DNA from: Alteromonas_E sp965248545
GTDB lineage: Bacteria; Pseudomonadota; Gammaproteobacteria; Enterobacterales; Alteromonadaceae
Reading direction: 5' to 3'
DNA length: 64,000 nucleotides
NCBI GenBank assembly: GCA_965248545.1
Contig: OZ252110.1
Coordinates: 1,240,001 to 1,304,000 of the forward strand
Translations under genes and position numbers: made by a program
Notes under the pieces: model-generated
The model's input: only the letters and a program-made list of their open reading frames with translations
The model's database searches: none
Told to the model about the DNA's origin: nothing
Shown: piece by piece, positions 43,746 to 52,440 of the stretch
How positions within the stretch are numbered: the first letter of the stretch is position 1
Layout: each line of letters starts with the position of its first letter

Positions 43746-44906
43746 TTACGCCATAACGACCCGATTTCGGCCGGCGAGCTTGGCCTGATATAAAGCCTTG
43801 TCTGCAATGTCAATGACCCGCTCCACGACTGCCTCTTCGGTCTTGATCACTGCTACGCCGAAACTCGCTGTTACTTGGATTTTTCTATTCTCAAAGTCAA
43901 TAACAAGCGCTTCAATTTTCCGGCGCAATCGCTCTGCGACTTCCAAGGCCGATTTCGAATCCACTCTGCCGAGTAATACGACAAACTCTTCCCCGCCTAA
44001 TCGTCCCAACAAGTCATCCTTTTTGATACTTTCATTCACGCGTTTGACGGTTTGAATCAATACTTCATCACCCGCCGCGTGACCGTAGCTGTCATTCAGT
44101 TTCTTGAAGTGATCAATGTCCCAATAAATCAAACATACATACTGGGATTTACTGAGCATTTTATTAATGCGGTTTTGGGCTAAGTCGTAAAACCCTCTGC
44201 GGTTGAGGCTCTTAGTTAAAGGGTCTGTCATAGCCAAAACCTTCATCTCTTCGGAGAGATCTGACGCTAAAATAAACACAACAAATAGCCCCATCGCTGT
44301 AAACGCAACAGGCAGCGAAGCGAGATTGACCAACACGTAGTAGTTAGCGTACCTGGGGTCAGCTTCAGCCCCTTGTAACAAGGCAAATGTCGCAGCTACT
44401 GCTTGGAGAACACCAAACAATATGTAGGAGAGCGACGTGCCAATTTCGGCAGGCAATGGTTGGGGCCTAAACCGCCAAATCACAATCCCAATCATCACCA
44501 GCATTACTGCATTGGAATAAATGTATACCGACATACGCAGGCCAACGTGAGGGTTCACCACGGTAAAATATGCAGTTACCAGAGTGGCCAAACCGCCGGC
44601 GATGAAAACGTAATAAATCGGCAATTTAACGCCAGTTCTCAGCATATGCCCCCATGACCCTAAAATGACCGTGAGAATCGACAGGGCGCACACGATAATC
44701 CAGTACAACTCAAATGATGGGAAATCTGCGCTGACAATATTCAGCAACTTTTGAAGGCAAACAACCAGAAAGGCGATTCCCCAAATCAGGGTATAGGGTT
44801 TTCTTCCCATAGTTGTCCACGCCATAAAAAAAATCACGCTCAACGTCAGGCTAATCGCAATCGTTGTGAAGTGGATAAACGTGGTGGGATCCATAAGGTA
44901 CTGCAT
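43746..44906 (-). CDS. Diguanylate cyclase with seven-helix membrane sensor
   Basis: A protein of about 386 residues. The N-terminal half has about seven membrane helices ('FIHFTTIAISLTLSVIFFMAWT' to 'LPVAFTAMGLFVVFILA'), a MASE-type sensor; the C-terminal 170 residues form a GGDEF domain with an intact site ('RLGGEEFVVLLG'). No RxxD I-site is visible five residues upstream (it reads KKDDLLGR), so product inhibition may be absent. The open frame extends to a TTG at 44960, but ATG at 44906 or 44894 is more natural; neither has a good ribosome binding site. It should synthesise c-di-GMP in response to an unknown membrane signal. Confidence 0.87.
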   Translation of the reverse strand: MQYLMDPTTFIHFTTIAISLTLSVIFFMAWTTMGRKPYTLIWGIAFLVVCLQKLLNIVSADFPSFELYWIIVCALSILTVILGSWGHMLRTGVKLPIYYVFIAGGLATLVTAYFTVVNPHVGLRMSVYIYSNAVMLVMIGIVIWRFRPQPLPAEIGTSLSYILFGVLQAVAATFALLQGAEADPRYANYYVLVNLASLPVAFTAMGLFVVFILASDLSEEMKVLAMTDPLTKSLNRRGFYDLAQNRINKMLSKSQYVCLIYWDIDHFKKLNDSYGHAAGDEVLIQTVKRVNESIKKDDLLGRLGGEEFVVLLGRVDSKSALEVAERLRRKIEALVIDFENRKIQVTASFGVAVIKTEEAVVERVIDIADKALYQAKLAGRNRVVMA

Positions 44907-44967
44907 AACGCCAAATAGAAAAGTCTGATTAAAAGATAGCCTATTGCAGGCGTTTCTCAACTTCCCT

Positions 44968-46341
44968 CTAGTGAGACGGAATTGCTATCGCATCAGATTT
45001 CACGGCATCGAGCGGTATAACCCAATACCCATTTTCAATTTTTCCATCTAACTCTGTGAGTACAACTTTGTCGACGATACTCAACCCGACTTCGGCCATC
45101 GACGCGAACGTATCGATGCCGCCATTTGGAAAATTCCCACGTGTGCGGTGAATATTAAACTTGCTCGAAAACCTTTGATTGAAGGCTTCTTCAAGTGCTC
45201 GCTTACCGTTAATGAACCCCAGAAGGCCGCCCCAAGTTGCAGCTGGGTTGTCGGAATCCCAACCAGTCAGTACGGCAATCTTTACGGTGTTTTTATAGTC
45301 CCCTTCACCGTATAAGAGACTAATAATACTGGCAGCAAAGTTGATACCTGAAGCGAAGCAACCATTGCAGTAAAGATCCCTAGCGGTTATGTCATAGCCA
45401 TCTTGTTGCTCAACCTGATAGCGCTGATACACCCTATCGCGGGTGGTTTCCCAGGGGATTCCCTGTTCATATTGAGCCGCAACGTAATCATACATTTTGG
45501 CTGAATACGACGAATCTGGTAGCTGCTTTCTCGCTTGTTTGGCCAACCATACAATTTGCTTTTGGGGAGTGAGGCTTGGATCGATTGATGAGGCAAGTGA
45601 ATGCATCACTACATAGAACTCAGCGGCCCAAGCGGCATTGTCTCTGGCTGTGGTGCGAATCGGTAAGTACGCCATTTGCAATGCGACAACCGGTTTTGTC
45701 GGCGCGTACAACCCAAAGATTTCCGTGGTTAGCTGGGCATCAATCATGTCGGTGTGCTCATTGCGATGAGGAGCGCTCGTTTCGGGTGGCAGAACCCCTT
45801 GTCTCATCAGATCATGAGCGGTTTGATTTGAGACCCATAAATAATTTTCTGGTTGTCCTTCCAAGGTTTTGAATGGAGTATTTTCGTCAGTGTATATGTG
45901 GGTTAACCAGCCATCGCGGATTTGCTCAGGTGTTAGAGTCGTTGTTTGATGTTTGGCAAGCAGAAATTGATACATGTATTCGATATCGGTGTCATCATCC
46001 GCTCCCCAAATCTGGGTTTCATCCCGGATAACCCAATCAATGGTTTCTGACAAATCACTGGGAATACCCTGCCCCCATATACTCGGTAAATCGGGTTTAC
46101 CCCAATCATCGCGAGTGTAAAATTGACCGTGAATACCTTCGCCACCAATCTTATCCATTTCGGTGATCAGCCCTGTCCAATTAGCGAGACTTTGACCCAA
46201 CCAAAAACCTTCCAGCTTGTCTTTGTATTCGGCTTTTGAAATTTTGAGGTAACCAGCCCGGTGTTCCTGTGCTGAAGAAGCGCCTGCTGCAATGGCAAAT
46301 AGTATCAGGCAAAAACTTGCGAAGCTCGAAATAGGTTTCAT
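44968..46341 (-). CDS. Secreted ADP-ribosylglycohydrolase-family protein
   Basis: An exported protein of about 457 residues related to the ADP-ribosylglycohydrolase (DraG/ARH) family, an all-helical fold with two Mg ions. Metal-site motifs are 'GADDDTDIEYMY' near residue 110 and 'TGWDSDNPAATWGGLLGF' near 370, and the family-like start is 'LEGFWLGQSLANW'. Unlike classic DraG it has a signal peptide (ending SSAQ), so it acts in the periplasm or outside, where ADP-ribose is not expected; nucleosides or glycosidic substrates are possible. ATG at 46341 has AAAGG seven bases upstream, better than 46368. Confidence 0.83.
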   Translation of the reverse strand: MKPISSFASFCLILFAIAAGASSAQEHRAGYLKISKAEYKDKLEGFWLGQSLANWTGLITEMDKIGGEGIHGQFYTRDDWGKPDLPSIWGQGIPSDLSETIDWVIRDETQIWGADDDTDIEYMYQFLLAKHQTTTLTPEQIRDGWLTHIYTDENTPFKTLEGQPENYLWVSNQTAHDLMRQGVLPPETSAPHRNEHTDMIDAQLTTEIFGLYAPTKPVVALQMAYLPIRTTARDNAAWAAEFYVVMHSLASSIDPSLTPQKQIVWLAKQARKQLPDSSYSAKMYDYVAAQYEQGIPWETTRDRVYQRYQVEQQDGYDITARDLYCNGCFASGINFAASIISLLYGEGDYKNTVKIAVLTGWDSDNPAATWGGLLGFINGKRALEEAFNQRFSSKFNIHRTRGNFPNGGIDTFASMAEVGLSIVDKVVLTELDGKIENGYWVIPLDAVKSDAIAIPSH

Positions 46342-46390
46342 AGCAGTGCCTTTATGCGGAACATTCATACTCTAGCGATTATTGTCACAA

Positions 46391-46666
46391 TTAATCAGAA
46401 CTGTTTAGCAACCCAGAACTAAAACCGAATCCACCCACGCCCAGGACAAAGCCAAAGTCATACCATCCACCATTGTTGTATATGGCATACACAGCGATAT
46501 CGTCATAAATGAGTGAGCCGATCCAAGAAAAAACGATAATCAGTCCATGCCATAATCCATACCAAAAACCGACCTTTTCCATACTCTCTGCTTGCGCGAA
46601 GGAAACACTATCAGCGCAGCCAGAAAGTGCGAGTGCAACCAATACTACGACTAAAATTTTGGGCAT
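46391..46666 (-). CDS. Small lipoprotein, unknown function
   Basis: A 91-residue predicted lipoprotein: basic N-terminus, hydrophobic run and lipobox LSGC with Cys18. The mature part has a 'GFWYGLWHGLIIVFSWIGSLIYDD' hydrophobic region and a glycine/aromatic C-terminus ('NNGGWYDFGFVLGVGGFGF'). I recall similar tiny proteins as conserved hypotheticals in many phyla but can give no function. ATG at 46666 follows GAGG by eight bases; a TTG at 46672 adds only two residues. Confidence 0.75.
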   Translation of the reverse strand: MPKILVVVLVALALSGCADSVSFAQAESMEKVGFWYGLWHGLIIVFSWIGSLIYDDIAVYAIYNNGGWYDFGFVLGVGGFGFSSGLLNSSD

Positions 46667-46741
46667 TTTCAATCCCTCGTTATATTTAACTATGTGTATA
46701 TTACTACACGCTTTTTGAACAGTGTTTTGACCAACATATAG

Positions 46742-47026
46742 CTAAAACCCATAGGGTGTCGCGATAACAAAAAACACGACTGCAATTGATGCTATTCCTG
46801 TTGTAATTAACCCGTTTTTCTTTGACCTAAGCCATCCCGACAAACCAATACTGGCAATTAAGCTGAGAAAACCAAGCCCGTAGCCAATCAGCATGCCGTT
46901 CCATAGAACCTGGACGACGGTTGCGTTTACCGGCATTGGAAACTCCGGATGAAGTAGAATTGTTAACCGCCATGCAGCGACCACTGCGATGAGTAAACAA
47001 CTGGCCGCTAGCGCTGAAGAAGACAC
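46742..47026 (-). CDS. Small three-helix membrane protein
   Basis: A 94-residue protein with hydrophobic segments at about 5-22, 40-65 and 75-92, so probably three membrane helices. It starts with GTG and lacks a good ribosome binding site, which lowers certainty, but the composition is that of a real membrane protein. It is on the same strand as the small lipoprotein gene, 75 bases upstream of it. No function is recognisable. Confidence 0.5.
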   Translation of the reverse strand: MSSSALAASCLLIAVVAAWRLTILLHPEFPMPVNATVVQVLWNGMLIGYGLGFLSLIASIGLSGWLRSKKNGLITTGIASIAVVFFVIATPYGF

Positions 47027-47121
47027 GAGTCTAAAAAAAGCCTATCAGACGTCAAACTATTCGCCAATAACAGATGGTCCAAGCATCCGGAATTTCTGCA
47101 CCAACCCGGAAAACTACACTT

Positions 47122-47161
47122 TTTGACAGTCTCTTATAGATTTTGACAGCTCATTACACTC
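47122..47161. repeat. Tandem 20-bp repeat with TTGACAG
   Basis: TTTTGACAG occurs at 47122-47130 and 47142-47150, each followed by a similar C/T-A-rich stretch, so the unit repeats with a 20-bp period 100 bases before the protease/beta-lactamase gene. Both copies contain a perfect -35 hexamer, but no fitting -10 was found. Confidence 0.35.
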
Positions 47162-47260
47162 CTAAACACAAACCCAACACATACCTACAACGGTCTTTAT
47201 TCATAGCATCTAGGATACTTTCGGTGCGATTGCATTGCCGATTAAAACAAAGGATTTGCT

Positions 47261-49846
47261 ATGAAAATTAACAGTAAGAGATTGAAAGTTTCGCTATTGA
47301 TTAGTGCGATAGTTAGTTCAGCCACTTTGGTTGGCTGCGGAGATTCTAAACAAGATACGCCGCCCCTAACTCGATATGATGGGGTTTGGCAGCAGCAAGG
47401 GAACCCGGAGGTTTGGCAGTTCAACAACAATGAACTAGCCAGATACAGTGTTAACACCTATGGATGTATACGTTTTTCAAATGAAAAATATACTGACCTA
47501 GACGGCTTAGAGAAACATTTAACACTCAATAGCGGCACATTGTCGCTGAATAATGATGCCACGAATACCTGGCGTTTCTCGAAGTTATCCGCACTACCAG
47601 AGGCGTGTAATGCACAAAATCAATTGGATGCCGCTAGCCCCATCGATAACTTTGAGTTCTTTTGGCATCACTTCAACGACAATTACGCATTCTTTGAACT
47701 ACGCGATTTAGACTGGCAGGCGATTTATACGCAATACCGTCCTGCGATCACAGCACAAACAACGCCAGCGCAACTCGAACAAATCCTCGCTGATATCATT
47801 AGCCGTTTCGACGACAGTCATGTTTCATTGACCGCAACGACTGACGACTATTCGGGTACCGGTGGCCTCAAAGGGTTACCTCTTGAGGCACTGAGATACT
47901 TGGTTCTCAATGGTGAAACCGATATCGATGAACGCATTGAAACGGTATATGAACAAATGGTAACCGCCAGAGGTTCACTGATAACCCGTTACATCAATGA
48001 CCCTGAGCTCACCACTCAAGGGGAGACAGGCGCTGTGTCTTGGGGACTCATGGGCGACAACATTGGTTACCTGAAAATCAGCAAAGAACACCAAATGCTC
48101 AAGCCATTGCCTGAGTCCGGCACGATACTGGAGTTACTCAACAATGCCGCACAAGATTACGCCGATACTGATGAGGTCATGCAAGCAGCTATGAATGCTT
48201 TGCAGGATACCGAAGTCCTTATCATCGACTTGCGCTTGAACGAAGGTGGCTATGACAAAGTTTCGCAAAAAATCGCGAGCTACTTTAATGACCAAGAAAA
48301 GGTATTTGGCCGAAAACAGTTAACGAGTCTAGATGGCACAATTACAGACGTTGACCTAACGGTTGGTTCGGTTGCAGCACCCTATACTAAGCCGATCTAT
48401 GTGATCAGTGGACAGTCCAACGTGAGTGCTGGTGAAGTGCTGACAATGGCATTGACGTCTCTTGACCATGTCACCCTAATCGGCCAACCGAGTAACGGTT
48501 CCGTTTCTGACAGTCTAGACTTTACCTTACCGAATGGCTGGCAAGCTTCGTTGAGCAACCAAGTGTATACCGACGCTTCTGGACATGTGATTGAAGGCAG
48601 TGGCGTGACACCTGATGAGCTAGTACCTGTGTATGCCATCGAAGACTTTGAATATGAGTCAGACAATGCGATCGACGCGGTGTTGCAGAAGCTCAATCAA
48701 CCGCTACCCTTTGCGATAACCGAGCCTCAGTTGGATGCTTTGATTGAAAAAACCCGACAGGAACTGACTATCCCAGGGTTGTCGATAGCGGTTGTGCATG
48801 ATGGCGAGATCGTATTTGAAAACGGCTATGGCGAAAAAGCGCTAGGTACAGGTGTAGCTGTTACAGAAAACACGCCATTTAACGTTGGTTCGATCAGTAA
48901 AGCTGTATTGGGTACGGCAATCATGCAAAAACTTGAGCAGCAACAAATCAACCTCGACACGCCCGTAAATGACTTAGATTTACCCTTTACTGTCGGCCAC
49001 CCAGACGCGACTGAAGCGATAACATTGCGACACTTAGTCACTCACACCTCGGGTATTGCAGACACCGCTGCCTACAATTGTAACTACTATATTCACGGCA
49101 CTGACCTGTCGCTGTTTGCTGCATTTGGCGCCTCTCATTGCCCACAACACGCAATCGTTGACCCAACTGCGTTTTACCAGGCGTATTTTGCGCCAGGCAG
49201 CGAGATCAATCCCGAGCTTCCGTACTACTCAGTTGAACCAGGACAGTTTCACAGTTATTCAAATGTTGGAGCTGGGCTAGCAGCCTATGCAATCGAGTCT
49301 CACTTAAACATCGACTTCAGCGAGGACATGATAACGACGCTTTTTGCGCCATTGGGTATGGCCAATACGCGCTGGAAACACACCGACCTTAGTCCACAAA
49401 ATGCCAAGGCGACTCAATACACAATGGATCAAAACAACGAAGCGCTTGAAGTGCCAGAGTACTCGTATCCAACCTTTTATGATGGCGACTTAAACACCAG
49501 CGCACACGATCTAGCGCGCTTGATGCTAGCCATTAGTGCTGGCGGTGAACTGAACAACAGCCGTATTTTGAGTGCCTCCAGTATTGGTGAAATGCTGAGT
49601 AATCAAACTGGTCTAGACGACTTTGCATCCGAGCGACAAGGTTTGTTCTGGTTTAGAAGTGGCGCCTTCATAGGTCACACTGGCGGCGATCCGGGTACTA
49701 GTGCAACCATGCAATACAATCCTACCACCCAAACAGGCATCGTCTTTATGATGAACATCGAAGATGACCATCTGGGCAAAGAGGAGTTGGGCGAGCGCCT
49801 ATCCCCGCTGATATCCGCTCTATACCAGTTTGGAGTATCTCAGTAA
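47261..49846 (+). CDS. S41 protease/class C beta-lactamase fusion lipoprotein
   Basis: An 861-residue lipoprotein (lipobox LVGC at about 23-26). Residues 120-470 resemble S41 C-terminal processing peptidases: 'FEFFWHHFNDNYAFFE', 'LIIDLRLNEGGYD', and nucleophile Ser389 in 'SNVSAGE'. Residues 485-855 are a complete beta-lactamase-fold domain: 'SISK' gives Ser544-x-x-Lys547, 'YSN' at 666-668, and 'HTGGDPG' at 806-812. Two catalytic domains of unrelated fold in one envelope protein suggest joint processing of a peptide or cell-wall substrate. All key motifs of both domains are visible. Closed by the terminator at 49867. Confidence 0.88.
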   Translation: MKINSKRLKVSLLISAIVSSATLVGCGDSKQDTPPLTRYDGVWQQQGNPEVWQFNNNELARYSVNTYGCIRFSNEKYTDLDGLEKHLTLNSGTLSLNNDATNTWRFSKLSALPEACNAQNQLDAASPIDNFEFFWHHFNDNYAFFELRDLDWQAIYTQYRPAITAQTTPAQLEQILADIISRFDDSHVSLTATTDDYSGTGGLKGLPLEALRYLVLNGETDIDERIETVYEQMVTARGSLITRYINDPELTTQGETGAVSWGLMGDNIGYLKISKEHQMLKPLPESGTILELLNNAAQDYADTDEVMQAAMNALQDTEVLIIDLRLNEGGYDKVSQKIASYFNDQEKVFGRKQLTSLDGTITDVDLTVGSVAAPYTKPIYVISGQSNVSAGEVLTMALTSLDHVTLIGQPSNGSVSDSLDFTLPNGWQASLSNQVYTDASGHVIEGSGVTPDELVPVYAIEDFEYESDNAIDAVLQKLNQPLPFAITEPQLDALIEKTRQELTIPGLSIAVVHDGEIVFENGYGEKALGTGVAVTENTPFNVGSISKAVLGTAIMQKLEQQQINLDTPVNDLDLPFTVGHPDATEAITLRHLVTHTSGIADTAAYNCNYYIHGTDLSLFAAFGASHCPQHAIVDPTAFYQAYFAPGSEINPELPYYSVEPGQFHSYSNVGAGLAAYAIESHLNIDFSEDMITTLFAPLGMANTRWKHTDLSPQNAKATQYTMDQNNEALEVPEYSYPTFYDGDLNTSAHDLARLMLAISAGGELNNSRILSASSIGEMLSNQTGLDDFASERQGLFWFRSGAFIGHTGGDPGTSATMQYNPTTQTGIVFMMNIEDDHLGKEELGERLSPLISALYQFGVSQ

Positions 49847-49866
49847 TTACCAGGGTTTAACCTATG

Positions 49867-49898
49867 AGAGCAATTGCTAATGGTGATTGCTCTGCTTT
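49867..49898 (+). terminator. Rho-independent terminator after fusion gene
   Basis: AGAGCAAT (49867-49874) pairs with ATTGCTCT (49886-49893), followed by GCTTTTC. Confidence 0.7.
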
Positions 49899-49970
49899 TC
49901 GTACTTGATTGCGAAGGGTGACAATAGGATCATGACCTGGGTTGTCTAACCCTTAAAATCGTCACCAAAA

Positions 49971-50792
49971 TTATAACGTGGCGTCATGTGACCTGTGCCA
50001 TGAGTACATGGATGTTTGCTTTCGCATAATCTCTGTTGAGTACACATTGTCACTGCCGCTCTGTGCCGCACCATAACAAACGTGCAAAGGCAACAGGTGC
50101 TCCTCTCGGGGATGACAATAACGCGCATACGGTGCACTACTCCATTCAACAAGTAATTGCTCGCGTTCTAATTCTGATATTGCCCTATCTTTCATAACCG
50201 AGGTTAGCCATGCTTCAAAGGCCAAATTTTTCTGCTTAGTCTGTTGATCTGCTGATGCAAAAAACGCTTGAAGGTTATGAAACGACATTCCCGAACCAAT
50301 AATCAGTAAATTGTCGTACTCCAGGCTGGCAAGTGCTTTGCCGATATCAATGTGCCATTGAGCATCTAGTGTGCGCGTTAATGACAATTGTACACACGGT
50401 ATGTCGGCTTCAGGGTACATCAACATAAGTGGAACAAATGCGCCATGATCGAAGCCTCTGGTGGCATTTGACTCAACTTTAAAACCCGCCGACGTCAATG
50501 CCGCCACCACTCGATTTGCCAAGTCAGGCTCTCCTGCACATGGGTAGCGCAGCTCGTAAGCAGCTGTTGGGAATCCGCCATAATCGTAGATCAACGGCGG
50601 CCTCTCTGTTGTAGTTACGGTCGGGAATTCTGTCTCCCAGTGGGCGCTGATAACCAAAATTGCGCGAGGCTTACCGATCTGCAACGCAATTTGACCGAGC
50701 GTTGATACCATTTCAGTATGTGCAGGGTCTCCAAGCACTGGCAGGGGTCCACCACCATGTGAGACATACACAATGTGTCGAGCGCTTGTCAT
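49971..50792 (-). CDS. LigB/DODA-type extradiol dioxygenase
   Basis: A 273-residue non-haem iron enzyme of the class III extradiol family (YgiD/4,5-DOPA dioxygenase type), which cleaves catechol-like rings next to the hydroxyls. Metal-ligand and catalytic residues appear in 'YVSHGGGPLPVL' (His12), 'VISAHWETEFP' (about His51) and 'GFDHGAFVPLMLMYP' (about His112-113). Third gene of doxX-GSH reductase-dioxygenase, 11 bases after the reductase gene. The set suggests handling of quinones or catechols under LysR control. The exact aromatic substrate is unknown. Confidence 0.9.
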   Translation of the reverse strand: MTSARHIVYVSHGGGPLPVLGDPAHTEMVSTLGQIALQIGKPRAILVISAHWETEFPTVTTTERPPLIYDYGGFPTAAYELRYPCAGEPDLANRVVAALTSAGFKVESNATRGFDHGAFVPLMLMYPEADIPCVQLSLTRTLDAQWHIDIGKALASLEYDNLLIIGSGMSFHNLQAFFASADQQTKQKNLAFEAWLTSVMKDRAISELEREQLLVEWSSAPYARYCHPREEHLLPLHVCYGAAQSGSDNVYSTEIMRKQTSMYSWHRSHDATL

Positions 50793-50803
50793 TGAGTTCG
50801 CTC

Positions 50804-51754
50804 CTAAACCAATACTTGTGGGCCAATGGGCACAATGCCTGTGGGATTGAGCGCTTTGATCGAATAGTAGCCTGCCTTGATGTGCTCAATATTCACGGTA
50901 TCAGCAATTCCCTTCATGTGGTAAATACGCTGCATGTAGGCGTGCAAATTGGGCATATCCTTGAGTAGATTCCGGTTACACTTAAACAAACCAAAGTAAG
51001 CGGCGTCAAAGCGAATTAAGGTTACAAACAAGCGAATATCAGATTCTGTAAACGCGTCTCCAAACAAGTAGGTTCGACCATCCGTCAAACGCTGCTCCAA
51101 CTCGTCCAGCGTAGCAAATACATTGTTGTACGCTTCTTCATAAGCTTGCTGAGTGGTGGCAAAGCCAGCCTGATAAACGCCGTTATTCAAGTTTTTGTAC
51201 ATGGATTCATTCAGGGTGTCGATGTCGACACGCAACGACAAAGGGTACAAGTCGGGGCCTTCATCAACCATTCCCTCAAACGCCGTATTAAACATTTTCA
51301 CAATATCAGCAGATTCATTGTTCACAATGGTCTGGCGTTTTTTGTCCCACAATACAGGCACCGTGGCGCGGCCTGTAAATGTAGGATCGACTTTAGAATA
51401 GATCTCGTGCATAAAGTTGGCATTGTTAAGGGCGTCGGCTGCGCTGCCGGAAAATCCACCAAACTGCCAACCTTGGTCACCCAACTTGGGGTTTACCACG
51501 GTAACGGAAATAATATCCTCTAGTCCTTTTATCGCTCTTGCCATCAAAGCTCTGCTTGCCCACGGACAAATGTACGCAACATATAGATGGTAACGATTGC
51601 GCTCTGCCTTAAATCCAGGTTCTCCTGTTGGGCCGGCCGAACCATCAGGCGTGACCCAATTTCGAAATGAAGACGTTTGACGAATAAACCTACCCTGCTT
51701 GTCTTTAGACTGCACAGGTTGCCAATTTTCTTGCCATATACCATTGACTAACAT
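50804..51754 (-). CDS. Glutathionyl-hydroquinone reductase (YqjG/ECM4)
   Basis: A 316-residue Xi-class glutathione transferase. 'YICPWASRAL' near residue 56 carries the catalytic Cys that reduces glutathionyl-hydroquinones to hydroquinones. 'WDKKRQTIVNNESADIVKM' is the glutathione-binding SN-E motif, and the C-terminal helical domain has 'IRLFVTLIRFDAAYFGLFKCN'. GGAG precedes the ATG by seven bases. Middle gene of the doxX operon, and chemically matched with the adjacent ring-cleaving dioxygenase: both act on hydroquinone or catechol-type compounds. Confidence 0.93.
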   Translation of the reverse strand: MLVNGIWQENWQPVQSKDKQGRFIRQTSSFRNWVTPDGSAGPTGEPGFKAERNRYHLYVAYICPWASRALMARAIKGLEDIISVTVVNPKLGDQGWQFGGFSGSAADALNNANFMHEIYSKVDPTFTGRATVPVLWDKKRQTIVNNESADIVKMFNTAFEGMVDEGPDLYPLSLRVDIDTLNESMYKNLNNGVYQAGFATTQQAYEEAYNNVFATLDELEQRLTDGRTYLFGDAFTESDIRLFVTLIRFDAAYFGLFKCNRNLLKDMPNLHAYMQRIYHMKGIADTVNIEHIKAGYYSIKALNPTGIVPIGPQVLV

Positions 51755-51810
51755 TGTGATTCTCCGGTTAAGTGTCAGCCTCCGAGGAGGTCAAGGAGGC
51801 GACATAATTG

Positions 51811-52305
51811 TTAAGCAAACTGTTTGTTATCAATTGGTTGGCGGACAACTTTGTCTTTCTGCAGCGCATTCGTAATCACCTTGTCTAAGGAAAAGTGACC
51901 AGCGCCTTGGATTGAGAGTGCGACTGAGGCTGCGAAAAGTGTTAGTGCAAATTCATAGCCGTTGTTTGATGCAAATAAGCCGTTACTGGCGTGTACTGCG
52001 AAAATAGCGACCAGCATGGTAAATGCACTGACCAACGCTGCTGGACGCACGAGCAGACCGGCAATCAATGCGATGCCGCCAAAGAATTCTGCACTACCGG
52101 CTAGCAACGCCATCATATAACCTGGCTCCAAACCAATACTGGCCATCCACTGTCCCGTGCCTTCCAGCCCGTAACCACCAAACCAACCAAATAGTTTCTG
52201 TGCACCATGTGCCGCTAAGATAATGCCCACAGGTACACGCAAAGAGAGTGCTGCGTAGCCTGCATTTGAGTTCAATACGTTGTTTAAAAGTTGTGTTTTC
52301 ATCAT
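51811..52305 (-). CDS. DoxX-family membrane protein
   Basis: A 164-residue inner-membrane protein with four helices and the DoxX family features: 'VPVGIILAAHGAQKLFGWFGGYG' near 25-47, 'FFGGIALIAGLLVRPAAL', and 'ASNNGYEFALTLFAASVAL'. DoxX proteins are linked to quinone or thiol redox chemistry, agreeing with its operon partners. AAGGAA lies five to eight bases before two adjacent ATG codons (52305 and 52302). First gene of the operon, divergent from the LysR gene, with an 18-bp palindrome between them. Confidence 0.9.
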   Translation of the reverse strand: MMKTQLLNNVLNSNAGYAALSLRVPVGIILAAHGAQKLFGWFGGYGLEGTGQWMASIGLEPGYMMALLAGSAEFFGGIALIAGLLVRPAALVSAFTMLVAIFAVHASNGLFASNNGYEFALTLFAASVALSIQGAGHFSLDKVITNALQKDKVVRQPIDNKQFA

Positions 52306-52390
52306 TCATTTCCTTTTCAGAGTTAGGTAAAACTGACCGCGCAGACCACCTCAATCAGATTGATTAACATCTTAATTACTCCCAATGAGT

Positions 52391-52408
52391 TGATAAATGC
52401 TATTATCA
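52391..52408. promoter_or_regulatory. Probable LysR operator
   Basis: TGATAA-ATGCTA-TTATCA, perfect 6-bp arms in an 18-bp site 33 bases before the LysR gene and between it and doxX. Dyads of this size with a T-N11-A spacing are typical of LysR-family sites. Confidence 0.6.
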
Positions 52409-52440
52409 TTGAATGATTACCAACATTTTGTTTGCAATAA

